64,000 nucleotides of DNA, from positions 186,001 through 250,000 of the forward strand of contig BDTX01000006.1 in the NCBI GenBank assembly GCA_002897615.1, in the 5' to 3' direction. A program made the position numbers and the translations under genes. A model generated the notes under the pieces. It did not search any database. It saw nothing but the letters and a program-made list of their open reading frames with translations, and was not told the DNA's origin. Position 1 is the stretch's first letter; each line of letters opens with the position of its first letter. The DNA comes from a bacterium BMS3Bbin14. Lineage in GTDB: Bacteria; Desulfobacterota; Desulfobulbia; Desulfobulbales; Desulfobulbaceae. Positions 45,504 to 55,161 of the stretch are shown here, one piece after another.

Positions 45504-46136
45504 ATGCCGAAAACAATGGGAATACTTGGACGGAAGATTGGAATGACCCGGGTTTTTAACGAAGAGGGGCGTTCGATTCCTGTGACCGTAATTGAGGCCG
45601 GTCCCTGTACGGTGCTGCAGAAGAAAACCGCAGACCAGGAAGGATATGATGCCATCCAGGTCGGCTTTCTGGAGAAAAAGGCTTCGCGCCTGAACAAACC
45701 TGAAGCCGGACACGTCAAACGCTCCGGGGGTAAGGGGTTTTATCATGTGCGTGAGTTCCGGGTCGCGGATGCGGCGGCCTATGAGCTGGGCCAGCAGATT
45801 GCACTTGCCGAAATCGTGAACATCGGCGACAAGGTGCATATCTCGGGAAAATCCAAGGGCAAAGGCTTTCAGGGCGTCGTCAGGCGCTACGGTTTTGCCG
45901 GCGGCGGGGCAACGCATGGATCAATGTTTCACCGCGCTCCCGGCTCCATCGGTTGCAGTGCCTCGCCCTCCAGGGTATTCAAGGGCAAGAAACTGCCCGG
46001 TCGCATGGGTAATTTTTTAAAGACCCAGAAAAACTTGACGGTTGTCGACATCAGGAATGATGATAACCTTTTGCTGGTTGAGGGGTCGGTGCCGGGTTCC
46101 AGGAATGGCCTGATCACCATCTTTACAAAAGAGTAA
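45504..46136 (+). CDS. rplC: 50S ribosomal protein L3
   Basis: Early-assembly protein near the peptidyl transferase centre. 210 residues, MGILGRKIGMTRVFNEEGRS near the start and the loop KGFQGVVRRYGFAGGGATHG. 82 bases after rpsJ. Confidence 0.97.
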   Translation: MPKTMGILGRKIGMTRVFNEEGRSIPVTVIEAGPCTVLQKKTADQEGYDAIQVGFLEKKASRLNKPEAGHVKRSGGKGFYHVREFRVADAAAYELGQQIALAEIVNIGDKVHISGKSKGKGFQGVVRRYGFAGGGATHGSMFHRAPGSIGCSASPSRVFKGKKLPGRMGNFLKTQKNLTVVDIRNDDNLLLVEGSVPGSRNGLITIFTKE

Positions 46137-46166
46137 CCGGCCCTTATCGCTTTCGAGGAAAAGTAA

Positions 46167-46790
46167 ATGACAGTATGCGATGTGAAAAATATCTCGGCCG
46201 AAAAAGTTGGAGAAGTAGAACTCCGCGATGAGCTTTTTGCTGTCGATGTCCGGCCCGGTATCCTCCACGATGTGGTGTGCATGCAGCGTGCCAACGCCCG
46301 CCGGGGTACCGCATCGACCAAGACCCGCGGCGAGGTTCGCGGCGGCGGTGCCAAGCCCTGGCGTCAGAAAGGGACAGGCAGGGCGCGTGCCGGGACGAAA
46401 AATTCACCGATCTGGCGCGGCGGCGGCGTGGCCTTCGGCCCCAAGCCGCAGGATTACAGCTATAAGCTGCCCAAAAAGGTTCGCCGGCTCGCCTTGCGCA
46501 TGGCACTGAGTGCCCGCCTGGGAGAGGGGAACCTGGTTATTATTGATGAATTTAACCTGCCGTCGATCAAGACCAAAGAATTTGTCAATGTTATGGGCAA
46601 TTTCAACTTTGACAACTGCCTCGTGATTATCGGGGAGGACAATGCCACGGTCAAGCTGTCTGCCCGTAATGCCGTGGGCTACAAAATTCTGCCCGTAGCC
46701 GGCCTCAATGTTTATGACATTCTGAAATATTCAAAGCTGATGCTCGTGCAATCCTCACTGGCACCGCTTGAAGAGAGGTTGATGGTATGA
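46167..46790 (+). CDS. rplD: 50S ribosomal protein L4
   Basis: Lines the exit tunnel; in enterobacteria also the S10 operon repressor. 207 residues with QRANARRGTASTKTRGEVRG and GGGVAFGPKPQDYSYKLPKK. Overlaps rplW by four bases (ATGA). Confidence 0.97.
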   Translation: MTVCDVKNISAEKVGEVELRDELFAVDVRPGILHDVVCMQRANARRGTASTKTRGEVRGGGAKPWRQKGTGRARAGTKNSPIWRGGGVAFGPKPQDYSYKLPKKVRRLALRMALSARLGEGNLVIIDEFNLPSIKTKEFVNVMGNFNFDNCLVIIGEDNATVKLSARNAVGYKILPVAGLNVYDILKYSKLMLVQSSLAPLEERLMV

Positions 46791-47077
46791 AGGTTCTGTT
46801 TGATGTGATCAAGAGGCCCAGCCTGACCGAGAAGAGCAATCTTCTCCAGGAGATCCATGGAACCATTGTGTTCAAGGTTCATCCGAAGGCCAACAAGATT
46901 GAAATCAAAAGGGCTGTTGAGGAGCTGTTCAACGTTAAGGTTCAAAACGTGAGGACCGCGATGCTGCATGGCAAAAAACGCCGTGTCGGCATTAAATCGA
47001 CAGGCTTTACCAGTAACTGGAAAAAAGCCTATGTCACCTTGTCAGAAGGTGAAATTAACTTTCTTGACGAACTGTAG
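46787..47077 (+). CDS. rplW: 50S ribosomal protein L23
   Basis: Docking site for trigger factor and SRP at the tunnel exit. 96 residues, VIKRPSLTEKSNLLQEIHGT and FKVHPKANKIEIKRAVEELF. The start overlaps the rplD stop. A 219-bp miniature element follows 12 bases after its stop. Confidence 0.97.
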   Translation: MKVLFDVIKRPSLTEKSNLLQEIHGTIVFKVHPKANKIEIKRAVEELFNVKVQNVRTAMLHGKKRRVGIKSTGFTSNWKKAYVTLSEGEINFLDEL

Positions 47078-47089
47078 AATTCACTGAAC

Positions 47090-47308
47090 CCTGAATTCGT
47101 GAGCGTTCGAGAACGGTGCAGATGCAAGGCGGCAACGATGTTGATTATCCTGGTGTGATATCAACGAGTTGCCAACGCAGCAGCTGTGCCGTTATCGGGC
47201 GCCCCGCAGGGCGGCGCGGTGAAGACCAAAAAAAGTGTTTATTCGCCAATAATACAATAAATTCCATATGTTGTATGGAACATCACCTCAAGCCGTCACG
47301 GATTCAGG
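47090..47308 (+). mobile_element. 219-bp miniature element between rplW and rplB
   Basis: Ends CCTGAATTCGTGA and TCACGGATTCAGG, flanked by TGAAC on both sides (47085-47089 and 47309-47313). Internal stems: GGCAAC...GTTGCC (about 47129-47172), GCGCCCC/GGGCGGCGC, and TTCCATA/TATGGAA. It is co-oriented with the S10 operon and must be transcribed within it. Confidence 0.95.
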
Positions 47309-47374
47309 TGAACGTGATCCGCGGAAAAGGGCAGAGTAAGGCAAATATTTCAAGGCAGAGCAACGGGAAGAACA

Positions 47375-48199
47375 ATGGCAACCAAAACCCATAAACCGAC
47401 ATCACCGGGCAAGCGGCACCAGGTAACGGTACTGCAGCCTGATATATCAGACAAGGCCCCTGAAAAGAGCCTGCTCCGGCCGCTGAAGAAAACCGGCGGC
47501 AGGAATTGCTACGGCCGTATTACCTCCAGGCATCGGGGCGGCGGTCACAAGAAAAAGTACCGGCTCATTGACTGGAAAAGAAATAAGATCGGGGTCGCGG
47601 CCAAAGTGGTTGCCATCGAGTATGATCCGAATCGCTCGGCCAACCTGGCGCTGCTGACCTATAAAGACGGCGACAAGGCCTATATCCTGGCGCCCAGCGG
47701 CTTAACGGTTGGCGATCAGGTGGCGGCCGGTGAAACCGTCGATATCAAACCCGGTAACTGTCTGCCCATGACCAACATTCCCCTTGGTACCGTTATTCAC
47801 AACGTGGAGATGAAAATCGGCAAGGGGGCGCAGTTGGTTCGCAGTGCCGGAACGGCGGCGCAGCTCATGGCCAAAGAGGGTGAGCATGTCCTGGTCAAGC
47901 TGCCCTCGGGCGAGGTGCGCAGATTCAACAAGCTGTGCCGGGCCTGCATCGGCCAGGTCGGCAACTCGGAGTATGGCAGCGAGAAACTTGGCAAGGCGGG
48001 CAGGAGCCGCTGGCTGGGTAGAAGGCCGCATGTTCGCGGTGTGGCCATGAACCCGGTCGATCATCCCATGGGTGGCGGTGAAGGGAAGAGCTCCGGCGGC
48101 CGGCATCCGTGCAGTCCGTGGGGTATCCCGGCCAAGGGCTATAAGACCAGGAGCCGCAAGGGTTCTGATCGTGATATTGTCACCAAACGTAAGAAATAA
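47375..48199 (+). CDS. rplB: 50S ribosomal protein L2
   Basis: Core protein needed for subunit association. 274 residues, with [20 protein letters not shown] and the C-terminal [20 protein letters not shown] containing the conserved histidine. The ribosome site GGGAAG lies outside the upstream miniature element. Confidence 0.97.
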   Translation: MATKTHKPTSPGKRHQVTVLQPDISDKAPEKSLLRPLKKTGGRNCYGRITSRHRGGGHKKKYRLIDWKRNKIGVAAKVVAIEYDPNRSANLALLTYKDGDKAYILAPSGLTVGDQVAAGETVDIKPGNCLPMTNIPLGTVIHNVEMKIGKGAQLVRSAGTAAQLMAKEGEHVLVKLPSGEVRRFNKLCRACIGQVGNSEYGSEKLGKAGRSRWLGRRPHVRGVAMNPVDHPMGGGEGKSSGGRHPCSPWGIPAKGYKTRSRKGSDRDIVTKRKK

Positions 48200-48217
48200 T
48201 ATCAGGAGAATATAACG

Positions 48218-48493
48218 ATGTCTCGTTCTGTCAAAAAGGGACCATTTGTTGACGGGCACCTTATGAAAAAGGTTGAGAGTGCCCAGGAATCAGGATCGCG
48301 CAAGGTTATTAAAACCTGGTCGCGCCGATCGGATATTATCCCTGATATGGTCGGACTCACATTGGCCGTCCATAACGGTAAGAAATTTATTCCTGTTTAT
48401 GTGTCTGAGAACATGGTTGGGCATAAGCTCGGTGAATTTTCACCGACCAGGACCTTCTACGGTCATGCCTCTGACAGGAAAGGCTCGCGGTAA
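48218..48493 (+). CDS. rpsS: 30S ribosomal protein S19
   Basis: Head protein of the small subunit. 91 residues, [20 protein letters not shown] to [20 protein letters not shown]. 18 bases after rplB. Confidence 0.97.
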   Translation: MSRSVKKGPFVDGHLMKKVESAQESGSRKVIKTWSRRSDIIPDMVGLTLAVHNGKKFIPVYVSENMVGHKLGEFSPTRTFYGHASDRKGSR

Positions 48494-48531
48494 TTCCGCC
48501 GCCGCTTGCAACAGCGATTAGGAGAACATCG

Positions 48532-48864
48532 ATGGAAACAAAGGCCGTCGCCAAATATATTCGCATCTCCCCGCAGAAAGCCCGTCTGGTAGCCGATGTG
48601 GTGCGGGGAATGGATGTTGACAGTGCTCTAACCACGTTGAAGTTCATGCCCAAAAAAGGGGCGCGGATACTGCGCAAGGTTATCGAGTCGGCAGTTGCCA
48701 ATGCAATACAGACCGAAACAATTGATGCTGATACCTTGTATGTCAAAAGCATTTTGATTGACGGTGGTCCCATGCTGAAACGGATGCGTCCGCGGGCCAT
48801 GGGGCGGGCCACAAGAATTTTGAAGCGTACCAGCCATATTACCGTGGTTGTTGACGAGGCCTGA
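48532..48864 (+). CDS. rplV: 50S ribosomal protein L22
   Basis: Tunnel-lining protein. 110 residues, KYIRISPQKARLVADVVRGM and the beta-hairpin region MLKRMRPRAMGRATRILKRT, wild type at macrolide-relevant positions as far as can be judged. Confidence 0.97.
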   Translation: METKAVAKYIRISPQKARLVADVVRGMDVDSALTTLKFMPKKGARILRKVIESAVANAIQTETIDADTLYVKSILIDGGPMLKRMRPRAMGRATRILKRTSHITVVVDEA

Positions 48865-48922
48865 AAGGTCTTGGCGCAGCAGAGAATAAGAGATCAACAG
48901 GCAGTGGGAACGGAGGACAACC

Positions 48923-49573
48923 TTGGGACAGAAAGTTAATCCTATTGGATTTCGGCTTAACATTACCCGCACATGGGAATCAATCTGGTATGCGGATAAG
49001 AATTATGTCCGCAACCTGCATGAGGATCAGAAGATTCGGCAGTATCTGAAGAAACGTCTATATCACGCAGGTATCTCTCGTATCGTTATCGAGCGGACCG
49101 GAGAAAAAATCCGGATCAAGCTCTTTACTGCCCGGCCCGGCATTGTTATCGGCAAGAAGGGGACGGAGATCGAGACGCTGAAAATGGATATTGAACGGCG
49201 GTTCGGCCGCGAATGTTTGATCGATATCCAGGAAGTCCGTCGCCCTGAGGCTGATGCCCAGCTGGTCGCCGAGAACATAGCCATGCAGCTCGAGCGTCGT
49301 ATCGCTTTTCGCCGGGCGATGAAGAAATCTATTAACTCGGCCCTGCGCTTTGGCGTCAAAGGGATCAAGGTCTCCTGTGCCGGCCGTCTCGGCGGCGCCG
49401 AGATGTCACGAACGGAATGGTTCAAGGAAGGCCGCGTGCCCCTCCATACCCTTCGGGCCGATATCGACTATGGTATGGCGGAGGCCAAGACGACCTACGG
49501 CATCATCGGTGTCAAGGTCTGGATTTTTAAGGGTGAAGTCCTTGCCGAATCCGAAATGGCGGCCTTTGCTTGA
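48923..49573 (+). CDS. rpsC: 30S ribosomal protein S3
   Basis: mRNA entry helicase region of the 30S. 216 residues, [22 protein letters not shown] domain ([20 protein letters not shown]) and [23 protein letters not shown] start after GGAGGACAACC. Confidence 0.96.
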   Translation: MGQKVNPIGFRLNITRTWESIWYADKNYVRNLHEDQKIRQYLKKRLYHAGISRIVIERTGEKIRIKLFTARPGIVIGKKGTEIETLKMDIERRFGRECLIDIQEVRRPEADAQLVAENIAMQLERRIAFRRAMKKSINSALRFGVKGIKVSCAGRLGGAEMSRTEWFKEGRVPLHTLRADIDYGMAEAKTTYGIIGVKVWIFKGEVLAESEMAAFA

Positions 49574-49609
49574 TAGGTAAAGATACTTCCTTCACAGGAG
49601 TGCAGAACA

Positions 49610-50026
49610 ATGTTAAGTCCACGCAAAGTAAAATACAGAAAGCAGCATAAGGGCCGCATGAAGGGCACCGCCTATCGCGGCTCCGATCTCAACTTTGGTG
49701 ATTTTGCTCTCAAAGCCACGGAGTGCGGCAGGATGAGTGCTGCTCATATTGAAGCCGCCCGTATTACCATTAACCGGAAAATTAAACGTGGCGGCCAGAT
49801 GTGGATTCGTGTTTTCCCGGACAAGCCCATCACCAAGAAGCCTGCCGAAACCCGGATGGGCAAAGGAAAGGGTGTGCCGGAATACTGGGTCGCCGTGGTC
49901 AAGCCCGGCAGGATTTTATACGAGTTGAGCGGTGTCCCCGAAGAGCTGGCCATCGAGGCCTTGAAGCTTGCCGGGTACAAGTTGCCGTTTGCCACCAAGG
50001 TGATCTCGAGGAGCACCACGATATGA
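49610..50026 (+). CDS. rplP: 50S ribosomal protein L16
   Basis: Positions A- and P-site tRNAs. 138 residues, [20 protein letters not shown] and [20 protein letters not shown]. Stop overlaps the rpmC start (ATGA). Confidence 0.97.
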   Translation: MLSPRKVKYRKQHKGRMKGTAYRGSDLNFGDFALKATECGRMSAAHIEAARITINRKIKRGGQMWIRVFPDKPITKKPAETRMGKGKGVPEYWVAVVKPGRILYELSGVPEELAIEALKLAGYKLPFATKVISRSTTI

Positions 50027-50214
50027 AGTTGAAAGAAATACGAGAGATGACCCCGGACGAACTGAAAAAGAAGGAGCTGGACCTGCGGGAGGATCTGTTT
50101 AAGTTGAAGTTCCAGCATGGCACGCGCAGCCTGGAGAACCCGGCGCGCCTGGCTCAGCTCCGCAAGAACATTGCCAGGGTACGGACCATCATGAATGAGA
50201 AGGCCCGCGCTTAA
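50023..50214 (+). CDS. rpmC: 50S ribosomal protein L29
   Basis: A 63-residue two-helix protein at the tunnel exit, [20 protein letters not shown] with [20 protein letters not shown]. Overlaps the rplP stop by four bases. Confidence 0.95.
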   Translation: MKLKEIREMTPDELKKKELDLREDLFKLKFQHGTRSLENPARLAQLRKNIARVRTIMNEKARA

Positions 50215-50251
50215 ACGGGTCGAGAAAAAAATATCCACTGGACTGTAAAGA

Positions 50252-50512
50252 ATGAGCGACAGGAACAAGACAAGAAAGACACGACAGGGATCCGTTGTCA
50301 GTAACATGATGGAGAAAAGTATCGTTGTCCAGGTTGAGCGGAAAGTCCGTCATAAGCTGTACGGTAAGTTTATCCGGAGCCGGGTTAAGTACATGGCCCA
50401 TGATGCGGCAAACGAGTGCAACATCGGCGATATCGTCCTCATTGAGGAGTGCCGTCCGTTGAGCAAGAATAAGCGCTGGCGGGTGATTAATATCGTCGAG
50501 CGCGCCGTTTGA
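50252..50512 (+). CDS. rpsQ: 30S ribosomal protein S17
   Basis: Primary 16S-binding protein. 86 residues, [20 protein letters not shown] and [20 protein letters not shown]. Followed by a TCGGGCC/GGCCCGA hairpin (50515-50534) and a half copy of the family 2 repeat. Confidence 0.96.
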   Translation: MSDRNKTRKTRQGSVVSNMMEKSIVVQVERKVRHKLYGKFIRSRVKYMAHDAANECNIGDIVLIEECRPLSKNKRWRVINIVERAV

Positions 50513-50540
50513 TATCGGGCCGGTTGCGGCCCGACCAAAG

Positions 50541-50593
50541 ACAGCCGAATCCGGGATGCGCAAATTTTAAGTTATTTTTGAGCGGACCCTAAG
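50541..50593. repeat. Family 2 hairpin repeat, right half
   Basis: GAATCCGGGATGCG then AAGTTATTTTTGAGCGGACC and CTAAG, almost identical to the right arm of the copy at 5324. The left arm is missing. It lies in the rpsQ-rplN gap, inside the spc region. Confidence 0.6.
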
Positions 50594-50658
50594 CCCACTT
50601 TTATGTAAAACCAGGCTTAACGAACGGCCCGGGACAGGGAAGTTCATCAGGTGAGACC

Positions 50659-51027
50659 ATGATTCAAACAGAAACAGTACTCAATGTCGCCGACAATTCC
50701 GGAGCGAAGAAGGTTCTCTGCATCCGGGTTCTTGGCGGCACTCGCAAGCGATACGCCAGCATCGGCGATGTGATCGTTGTGACGGTGAAGGAAGCGATTC
50801 CGCACGCCAAGGTAAAAAAAGGTGATGTCATGAATGCGGTTATCGTTCGGACCAAGAAGGAAATCAAACGTCCCGAAGATACAACGCTGCGTTTTGATGA
50901 CAATGCCGCGGTCCTGCTTGCCGAGTCCGGAGAACCGGTGGGCACCCGTATTTTTGGGCCTGTAGCCAGGGAACTTCGTTCGCTGGGATTTATGAAGATT
51001 ATATCTCTTGCACCGGAGGTACTGTAA
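50659..51027 (+). CDS. rplN: 50S ribosomal protein L14
   Basis: Subunit-interface protein. 122 residues, [20 protein letters not shown] and [20 protein letters not shown]. Separated from rpsQ by 146 bases carrying a hairpin and a repeat. Confidence 0.97.
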   Translation: MIQTETVLNVADNSGAKKVLCIRVLGGTRKRYASIGDVIVVTVKEAIPHAKVKKGDVMNAVIVRTKKEIKRPEDTTLRFDDNAAVLLAESGEPVGTRIFGPVARELRSLGFMKIISLAPEVL

Positions 51028-51084
51028 TTCGCGTCCTTGGGACGTGAATCGGTATCTCGGCAGCGAGAAACGGGGAATTAAATA

Positions 51085-51423
51085 ATGCGCCAGGGACAGA
51101 CAAGGTTGCAGAAAAACGATCAGGTTGAAGTGATCGCCGGCAAAGATAAGGGCCGTGTTGGTAAAATCCTCAAGATTGACAGACAGGCAAACAGGGTGGT
51201 GGTTGAGCGGATCAATATGATCAAGAAGCACATGAAAGCCACAGATGCCTCGCAGCCTGGACAGATTGTCGACCGGGAGGCTTCCCTGCATATCTCCAAC
51301 ATTATGCTGGTTTGCTCGGAATGCGCCGAAAAGGTGCGGATCGGCAAGAAAATACTTACGGATGGCACCAAGGTCAGAGTTTGCAGGAACTGCGGCGCAA
51401 CCATAGAAACAAAGAAAAAGTAG
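51085..51423 (+). CDS. rplX: 50S ribosomal protein L24
   Basis: Assembly initiator. 112 residues. KOW motif [20 protein letters not shown], and a C-terminal extension with C77, C80, C100 and C103 that resembles a zinc ribbon, as in many non-enteric L24 proteins. Confidence 0.96.
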   Translation: MRQGQTRLQKNDQVEVIAGKDKGRVGKILKIDRQANRVVVERINMIKKHMKATDASQPGQIVDREASLHISNIMLVCSECAEKVRIGKKILTDGTKVRVCRNCGATIETKKK

Positions 51424-51444
51424 GACGATGTTGTTCGGGAGTTT

Positions 51445-51990
51445 ATGATGAGCACACTGAAAAAACATTATGAAAGCGCATGTAGACCGCAGCTTCAGGA
51501 ACAACTCAATTATAAGAATGTGATGGAGATTCCGCGGCTGGAGAAGGTCGTCCTGAATATGGGTTTGGGCGAGGCCGTTCAAAACCCGAAGGTTGTGGAT
51601 AGCGCGGCACAGGAGTTGAGCCTGATCGCCGGTCAGAAGTCGGTTGTGACCAAGGCCAAGAAATCCATCGCCGGTTTTAAACTGCGCGAGGGGATGCCCA
51701 TCGGCTGCCGGGTTACTCTGCGCCATGAGAAAATGTTTGATTTTCTCTCCAGATTGATCAATATCTCTCTGCCCCGGGTTCGTGACTTCCGCGGTGTCTC
51801 GCCCAAGGGCTTTGATGGCCGGGGCAACTATTCGCTGGGCATCAAAGAGCATATTATTTTCCCGGAAATTGATTTTGATAAGATCGACAAGATCCGGGGG
51901 CTGAATATTACCATAGTAACGACGGCTAAAACCGATAATGAGGGACGTGCCCTGTTGCGACTGCTGGGTATGCCTTTCAGAGAGAAGTAA
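51445..51990 (+). CDS. rplE: 50S ribosomal protein L5
   Basis: Binds 5S rRNA. 181 residues, [20 protein letters not shown] and [20 protein letters not shown]. An ATG three bases later (51448) has better spacing from GGGAG. A miniature element starts two bases after the stop. Confidence 0.97.
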   Translation: MMSTLKKHYESACRPQLQEQLNYKNVMEIPRLEKVVLNMGLGEAVQNPKVVDSAAQELSLIAGQKSVVTKAKKSIAGFKLREGMPIGCRVTLRHEKMFDFLSRLINISLPRVRDFRGVSPKGFDGRGNYSLGIKEHIIFPEIDFDKIDKIRGLNITIVTTAKTDNEGRALLRLLGMPFREK

Positions 51991-51991
51991 A

Positions 51992-52210
51992 CCTGGATCC
52001 GTGAGCGTCCGAGAACGGTGCAGATGCAAGGCGGCAACGATGTTGATTATCCTGGTGTGATATCAACGAGTTGCCAACGCAGCAGATGCGCTGTTATCGG
52101 GCGCCCCGTAGGGCGGCGCGGTGAAGACCAGCAAATGAGTTTATTCGGAGATCATGCAATAAAATCCAGATATTGCATGAAATATTAACTCAAGCCGTCA
52201 CGGATTCAGG
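51992..52210 (+). mobile_element. 219-bp miniature element between rplE and rpsN
   Basis: Ends CCTGGATCCGTGA and TCACGGATTCAGG, with GTAAA on both flanks (51987-51991 and 52211-52215). The left duplication overlaps the rplE stop codon. Co-oriented with the operon; same internal stems as the 47090 copy. Confidence 0.95.
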
Positions 52211-52271
52211 GTAAACTGTATCCGGCATAGAGCCGGTTCGTGCCAGTAATTGAATTCTGCAGGAGGAAGGT

Positions 52272-52457
52272 GTGGCAAAAAAATCTCTTATTGCCAAGGC
52301 GAAACTTAAACAAAAGTTTAAGGTTCGCACATATAATCGTTGTCCGTTTTGCGGCCGGTCCAGGGCATTTATCAGGAAATTCGGTATGTGCCGGCTGTGC
52401 TTCAGGAAGCTTGCCTCTCATGGAAAGATAACCGGCGTGACCAAGTCAAGCTGGTAG
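52272..52457 (+). CDS. rpsN: 30S ribosomal protein S14, zinc type
   Basis: 61 residues with C24, C27, C40 and C43 ([16 protein letters not shown]), the short zinc-binding form (rpsZ type). GTG start eight bases after AGGAGGA. Confidence 0.95.
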   Translation: MAKKSLIAKAKLKQKFKVRTYNRCPFCGRSRAFIRKFGMCRLCFRKLASHGKITGVTKSSW

Positions 52458-52568
52458 AATGTTCAATTATCGGTTTTATAGTAACGGCTCCATGTTTGTT
52501 CGGGCTATATATATGCAGTTGATGAACATGATTAACATTCATTTTCAACGTGATTAATTGGTGAAAAT

Positions 52569-52967
52569 ATGTCTATGAGTGATCCGCTGGCGGATATGCT
52601 GACCAGAATTAGAAACGCCGTGATGGCCCATTTTGATACGGTTGATATGCCGTTGTCGAAATTGAAACTGGGCGTTGCCAAAACCCTCAAGCAGGAGGGG
52701 TATATAAGAGATTATCAGGTCCTGAAAGATGACGTTCAGGGCACCTTGAAGATTGATCTTAAGTATGGTCCTCATAATGAGAAGGTTATTACCGGGATTC
52801 GCCGTATCAGCAAACCGGGACTGCGGCAGTACCAGAAGGCCGACCGGATCCCGAAAGTTATGAGCGGTCTTGGTGTTGCCATTCTTTCAACCTCCCACGG
52901 CATTATTACGGACCGTGAGGCACGTCATCGCAATGTCGGCGGTGAGGTTCTGTGTGAGGTCTGGTAA
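52569..52967 (+). CDS. rpsH: 30S ribosomal protein S8
   Basis: Binds 16S helix 21; in E. coli also the spc operon repressor. 132 residues, [20 protein letters not shown] and [20 protein letters not shown]. Preceded by 111 gene-free bases. Confidence 0.97.
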   Translation: MSMSDPLADMLTRIRNAVMAHFDTVDMPLSKLKLGVAKTLKQEGYIRDYQVLKDDVQGTLKIDLKYGPHNEKVITGIRRISKPGLRQYQKADRIPKVMSGLGVAILSTSHGIITDREARHRNVGGEVLCEVW

Positions 52968-52997
52968 TAATGATCGGACTGAGGAGAGGGAGAAAAG

Positions 52998-53540
52998 ATG
53001 TCTAGAATCGGTAAGCAGCCTATTACAATACCCTCCGGGGTCAAGGTTGAGATAAAGGGAAGCCATGTTACGATTACCGGCAGGAGGGGGTCGCTCGAAC
53101 GTGACATCCGCCCGGAAATCGAACTCAAGCTTGACGGTGATCAGCTTGTCGTGTCGCCCAAGGGCAACAGCAAGCGGGTAATGGCTTTCTGGGGAATGAC
53201 CAGGACCTTGCTCAACAACATGGTTATCGGGGTAGAAAAAGGCTTTCAGAAAAAACTGGTTATTGAGGGAGTCGGCTTCCGGGCAAATGTTGCCGCCGCC
53301 GTCCTGACCCTTTCCGTCGGCTATTCCAACCCGGTTGAATTTCAATTGCCGGATGGAATCACTGCCGATGTTGATAAGGATAATACCATTACCATTGACG
53401 GGATTAACAATGAGACCGTCGGCTTGACAGCCGCACGGATCAGGGCGATTCGGAAACCTGAGCCTTACAAGGGCAAAGGAATCCGCTATGCTGATGAACA
53501 TATCGTTCGCAAGGTCGGCAAGTCCGGCGGTTCCGCCTAA
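52998..53540 (+). CDS. rplF: 50S ribosomal protein L6
   Basis: Near the sarcin-ricin loop. 180 residues, MSRIGKQPITIPSGVKVEIK and the C-terminal RKPEPYKGKGIRYADEHIVR. AGGAGAGGGAG upstream. Confidence 0.97.
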   Translation: MSRIGKQPITIPSGVKVEIKGSHVTITGRRGSLERDIRPEIELKLDGDQLVVSPKGNSKRVMAFWGMTRTLLNNMVIGVEKGFQKKLVIEGVGFRANVAAAVLTLSVGYSNPVEFQLPDGITADVDKDNTITIDGINNETVGLTAARIRAIRKPEPYKGKGIRYADEHIVRKVGKSGGSA

Positions 53541-53565
53541 AAAATAAAAGAGTTGTGGTGCTATA

Positions 53566-53931
53566 ATGGCAAAGACAAGCCCAAAATTAACGGCGCGGAC
53601 CAAGCGCGTTCAGCGCATTCGGACCAAGATATCCGGTACTGCGGATAAACCGAGGATGCGTGTGTTCAGGAGTAATCGTCATATATATGCCCAGATTATT
53701 GATGACATCAAACAGACCACCCTGGTCGCCATGTCGACGCTCGACAAGGAGTTTGACGGATCGGAAATCAAGGATAAGTGTGACGCTGCTAAAAAAGTTG
53801 GAGAGTTGATTGCCAGGCGCGCTAAAAGTGCCGGTATCAACCAAGTCGTATTTGACCGTGGGGGCAACCTGTATCACGGCAGGATCAAGGCATTATCTGA
53901 CGGAGCCCGTGCAGGCGGCCTCGACTTCTGA
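53566..53931 (+). CDS. rplR: 50S ribosomal protein L18
   Basis: 5S rRNA-binding. 121 residues, [20 protein letters not shown] and [20 protein letters not shown]. Confidence 0.97.
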   Translation: MAKTSPKLTARTKRVQRIRTKISGTADKPRMRVFRSNRHIYAQIIDDIKQTTLVAMSTLDKEFDGSEIKDKCDAAKKVGELIARRAKSAGINQVVFDRGGNLYHGRIKALSDGARAGGLDF

Positions 53932-53988
53932 TGCGCTTTATTCCTGATGATTATCAAGTGAACAAATTAAAAGCAACGGGGGTGTTTC

Positions 53989-54501
53989 TTGGCTGATTTT
54001 AAACGAGCTAAAGACGGGAACCAGGAAGAACTCATTGAAAAGATAGTTTTTATCAACCGGGTTGCCAAGGTCGTCAAGGGCGGTCGTCGCTTCAGTTTCA
54101 GTGCTATCGTTGTTGTCGGTGATGGCAAGGGAAAGGTTGGTTATGGCCTGGGCAAGGCAAACCAGGTGCCGGAGGCTATCCGCAAGGGAGTCGAGCGCGC
54201 CAGAAAGGATATGCAGATGGTTTCGCTGACCGAGGTCTCGATTCCCCATGCAATCCAGGGCAAGTTCAAGTCGGGTTCAGTCATGCTGAAGCCGGCCTGC
54301 GACGGTACCGGTGTTATTGCGGGCGGCGCTGTTCGCGCGGTCCTGGAAGCCGCCGGGGTGCAGAACATCCTGACCAAGTGCCTTGGCTCCAATAATCCCC
54401 ATAACCTGGTAAAGGCGACAATGGACGGCTTGAGAAGACTGCGGACGTCTGAAGAGATAGCCAGGCTGCGCGGTCTTAAAGTCGATGAGATGGTCGCCTG
54501 A
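53989..54501 (+). CDS. rpsE: 30S ribosomal protein S5
   Basis: Accuracy and mRNA-entry protein. 170 residues, [20 protein letters not shown] and [23 protein letters not shown] start at 53989 with GGGGGTG upstream. Confidence 0.96.
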   Translation: MADFKRAKDGNQEELIEKIVFINRVAKVVKGGRRFSFSAIVVVGDGKGKVGYGLGKANQVPEAIRKGVERARKDMQMVSLTEVSIPHAIQGKFKSGSVMLKPACDGTGVIAGGAVRAVLEAAGVQNILTKCLGSNNPHNLVKATMDGLRRLRTSEEIARLRGLKVDEMVA

Positions 54502-54530
54502 GATCAGGCAAAGAACAGACAGGTTGAACC

Positions 54531-54710
54531 ATGAGCGATACGATAACAATACGTCAGTTTAAAAGCGCTATTGGCAGTACGAAAAAAATCAGAGCAACCC
54601 TGGTCGGTCTTGGACTGACCAAGATGAATAAAGCCGTTACCAGAAAGGACACCCCTGAACTTCGCGGTATGCTGAACAAGGTCAGGCACCTGGTACGGGT
54701 GGAGGAATAG
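54531..54710 (+). CDS. rpmD: 50S ribosomal protein L30
   Basis: 59 residues, MSDTITIRQFKSAIGSTKKI, with LGLTKMNKAVTRKDTPELRG and NKVRHLVRVEE. Between rpsE and rplO as expected; three bases before rplO. Confidence 0.94.
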   Translation: MSDTITIRQFKSAIGSTKKIRATLVGLGLTKMNKAVTRKDTPELRGMLNKVRHLVRVEE

Positions 54711-54713
54711 AAT

Positions 54714-55157
54714 ATGCTCACGCTGAATAATCTTTCGCCGGCCGCCGGCTCCCGCCGCAATAAAAAGAGGGTGGGCCGGGGCCCGGGCAGCGGACACGGC
54801 AAGACTGCCACCCGTGGTCATAAAGGTGCGCTCTCGCGCTCGGGCTATACGCAGAAGCTGGGTTTTGAGGGCGGCCAGATGCCCTTGCACCGCCGGCTGC
54901 CCAAGCGCGGTTTTACCAATATCTTCAAGAAAGAGTATGTCCTGGTGGGCCTCAGTGACCTGAACCGGTTTGAGAGCGGCAGCACGGTCAACCGTGAGGC
55001 CCTGGTCAAGGCCGGCGTAATCAAGAAATCGGACGCCATCATGGTCAAGGTGCTGGCCAACGGCGACATTTCGATCTCCATTACCCTTGAGGTGGATAAA
55101 GTCAGCGCCGGCGCCCGGGCAAAAATTGAAGCTGCAGGCGGATCGGTAAAGGAATGA
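54714..55157 (+). CDS. rplO: 50S ribosomal protein L15
   Basis: 147 residues, [20 protein letters not shown], the Gly-rich [20 protein letters not shown] and [19 protein letters not shown]. Five bases before secY. Confidence 0.97.
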   Translation: MLTLNNLSPAAGSRRNKKRVGRGPGSGHGKTATRGHKGALSRSGYTQKLGFEGGQMPLHRRLPKRGFTNIFKKEYVLVGLSDLNRFESGSTVNREALVKAGVIKKSDAIMVKVLANGDISISITLEVDKVSAGARAKIEAAGGSVKE

Positions 55158-55161
55158 GCCG

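Noticed and set aside
47116-47394. Separate gene in the rplW-rplB gap
   Set aside because: The frame is the internal frame of the miniature element and is shared with its other copies; no independent evidence of a gene.
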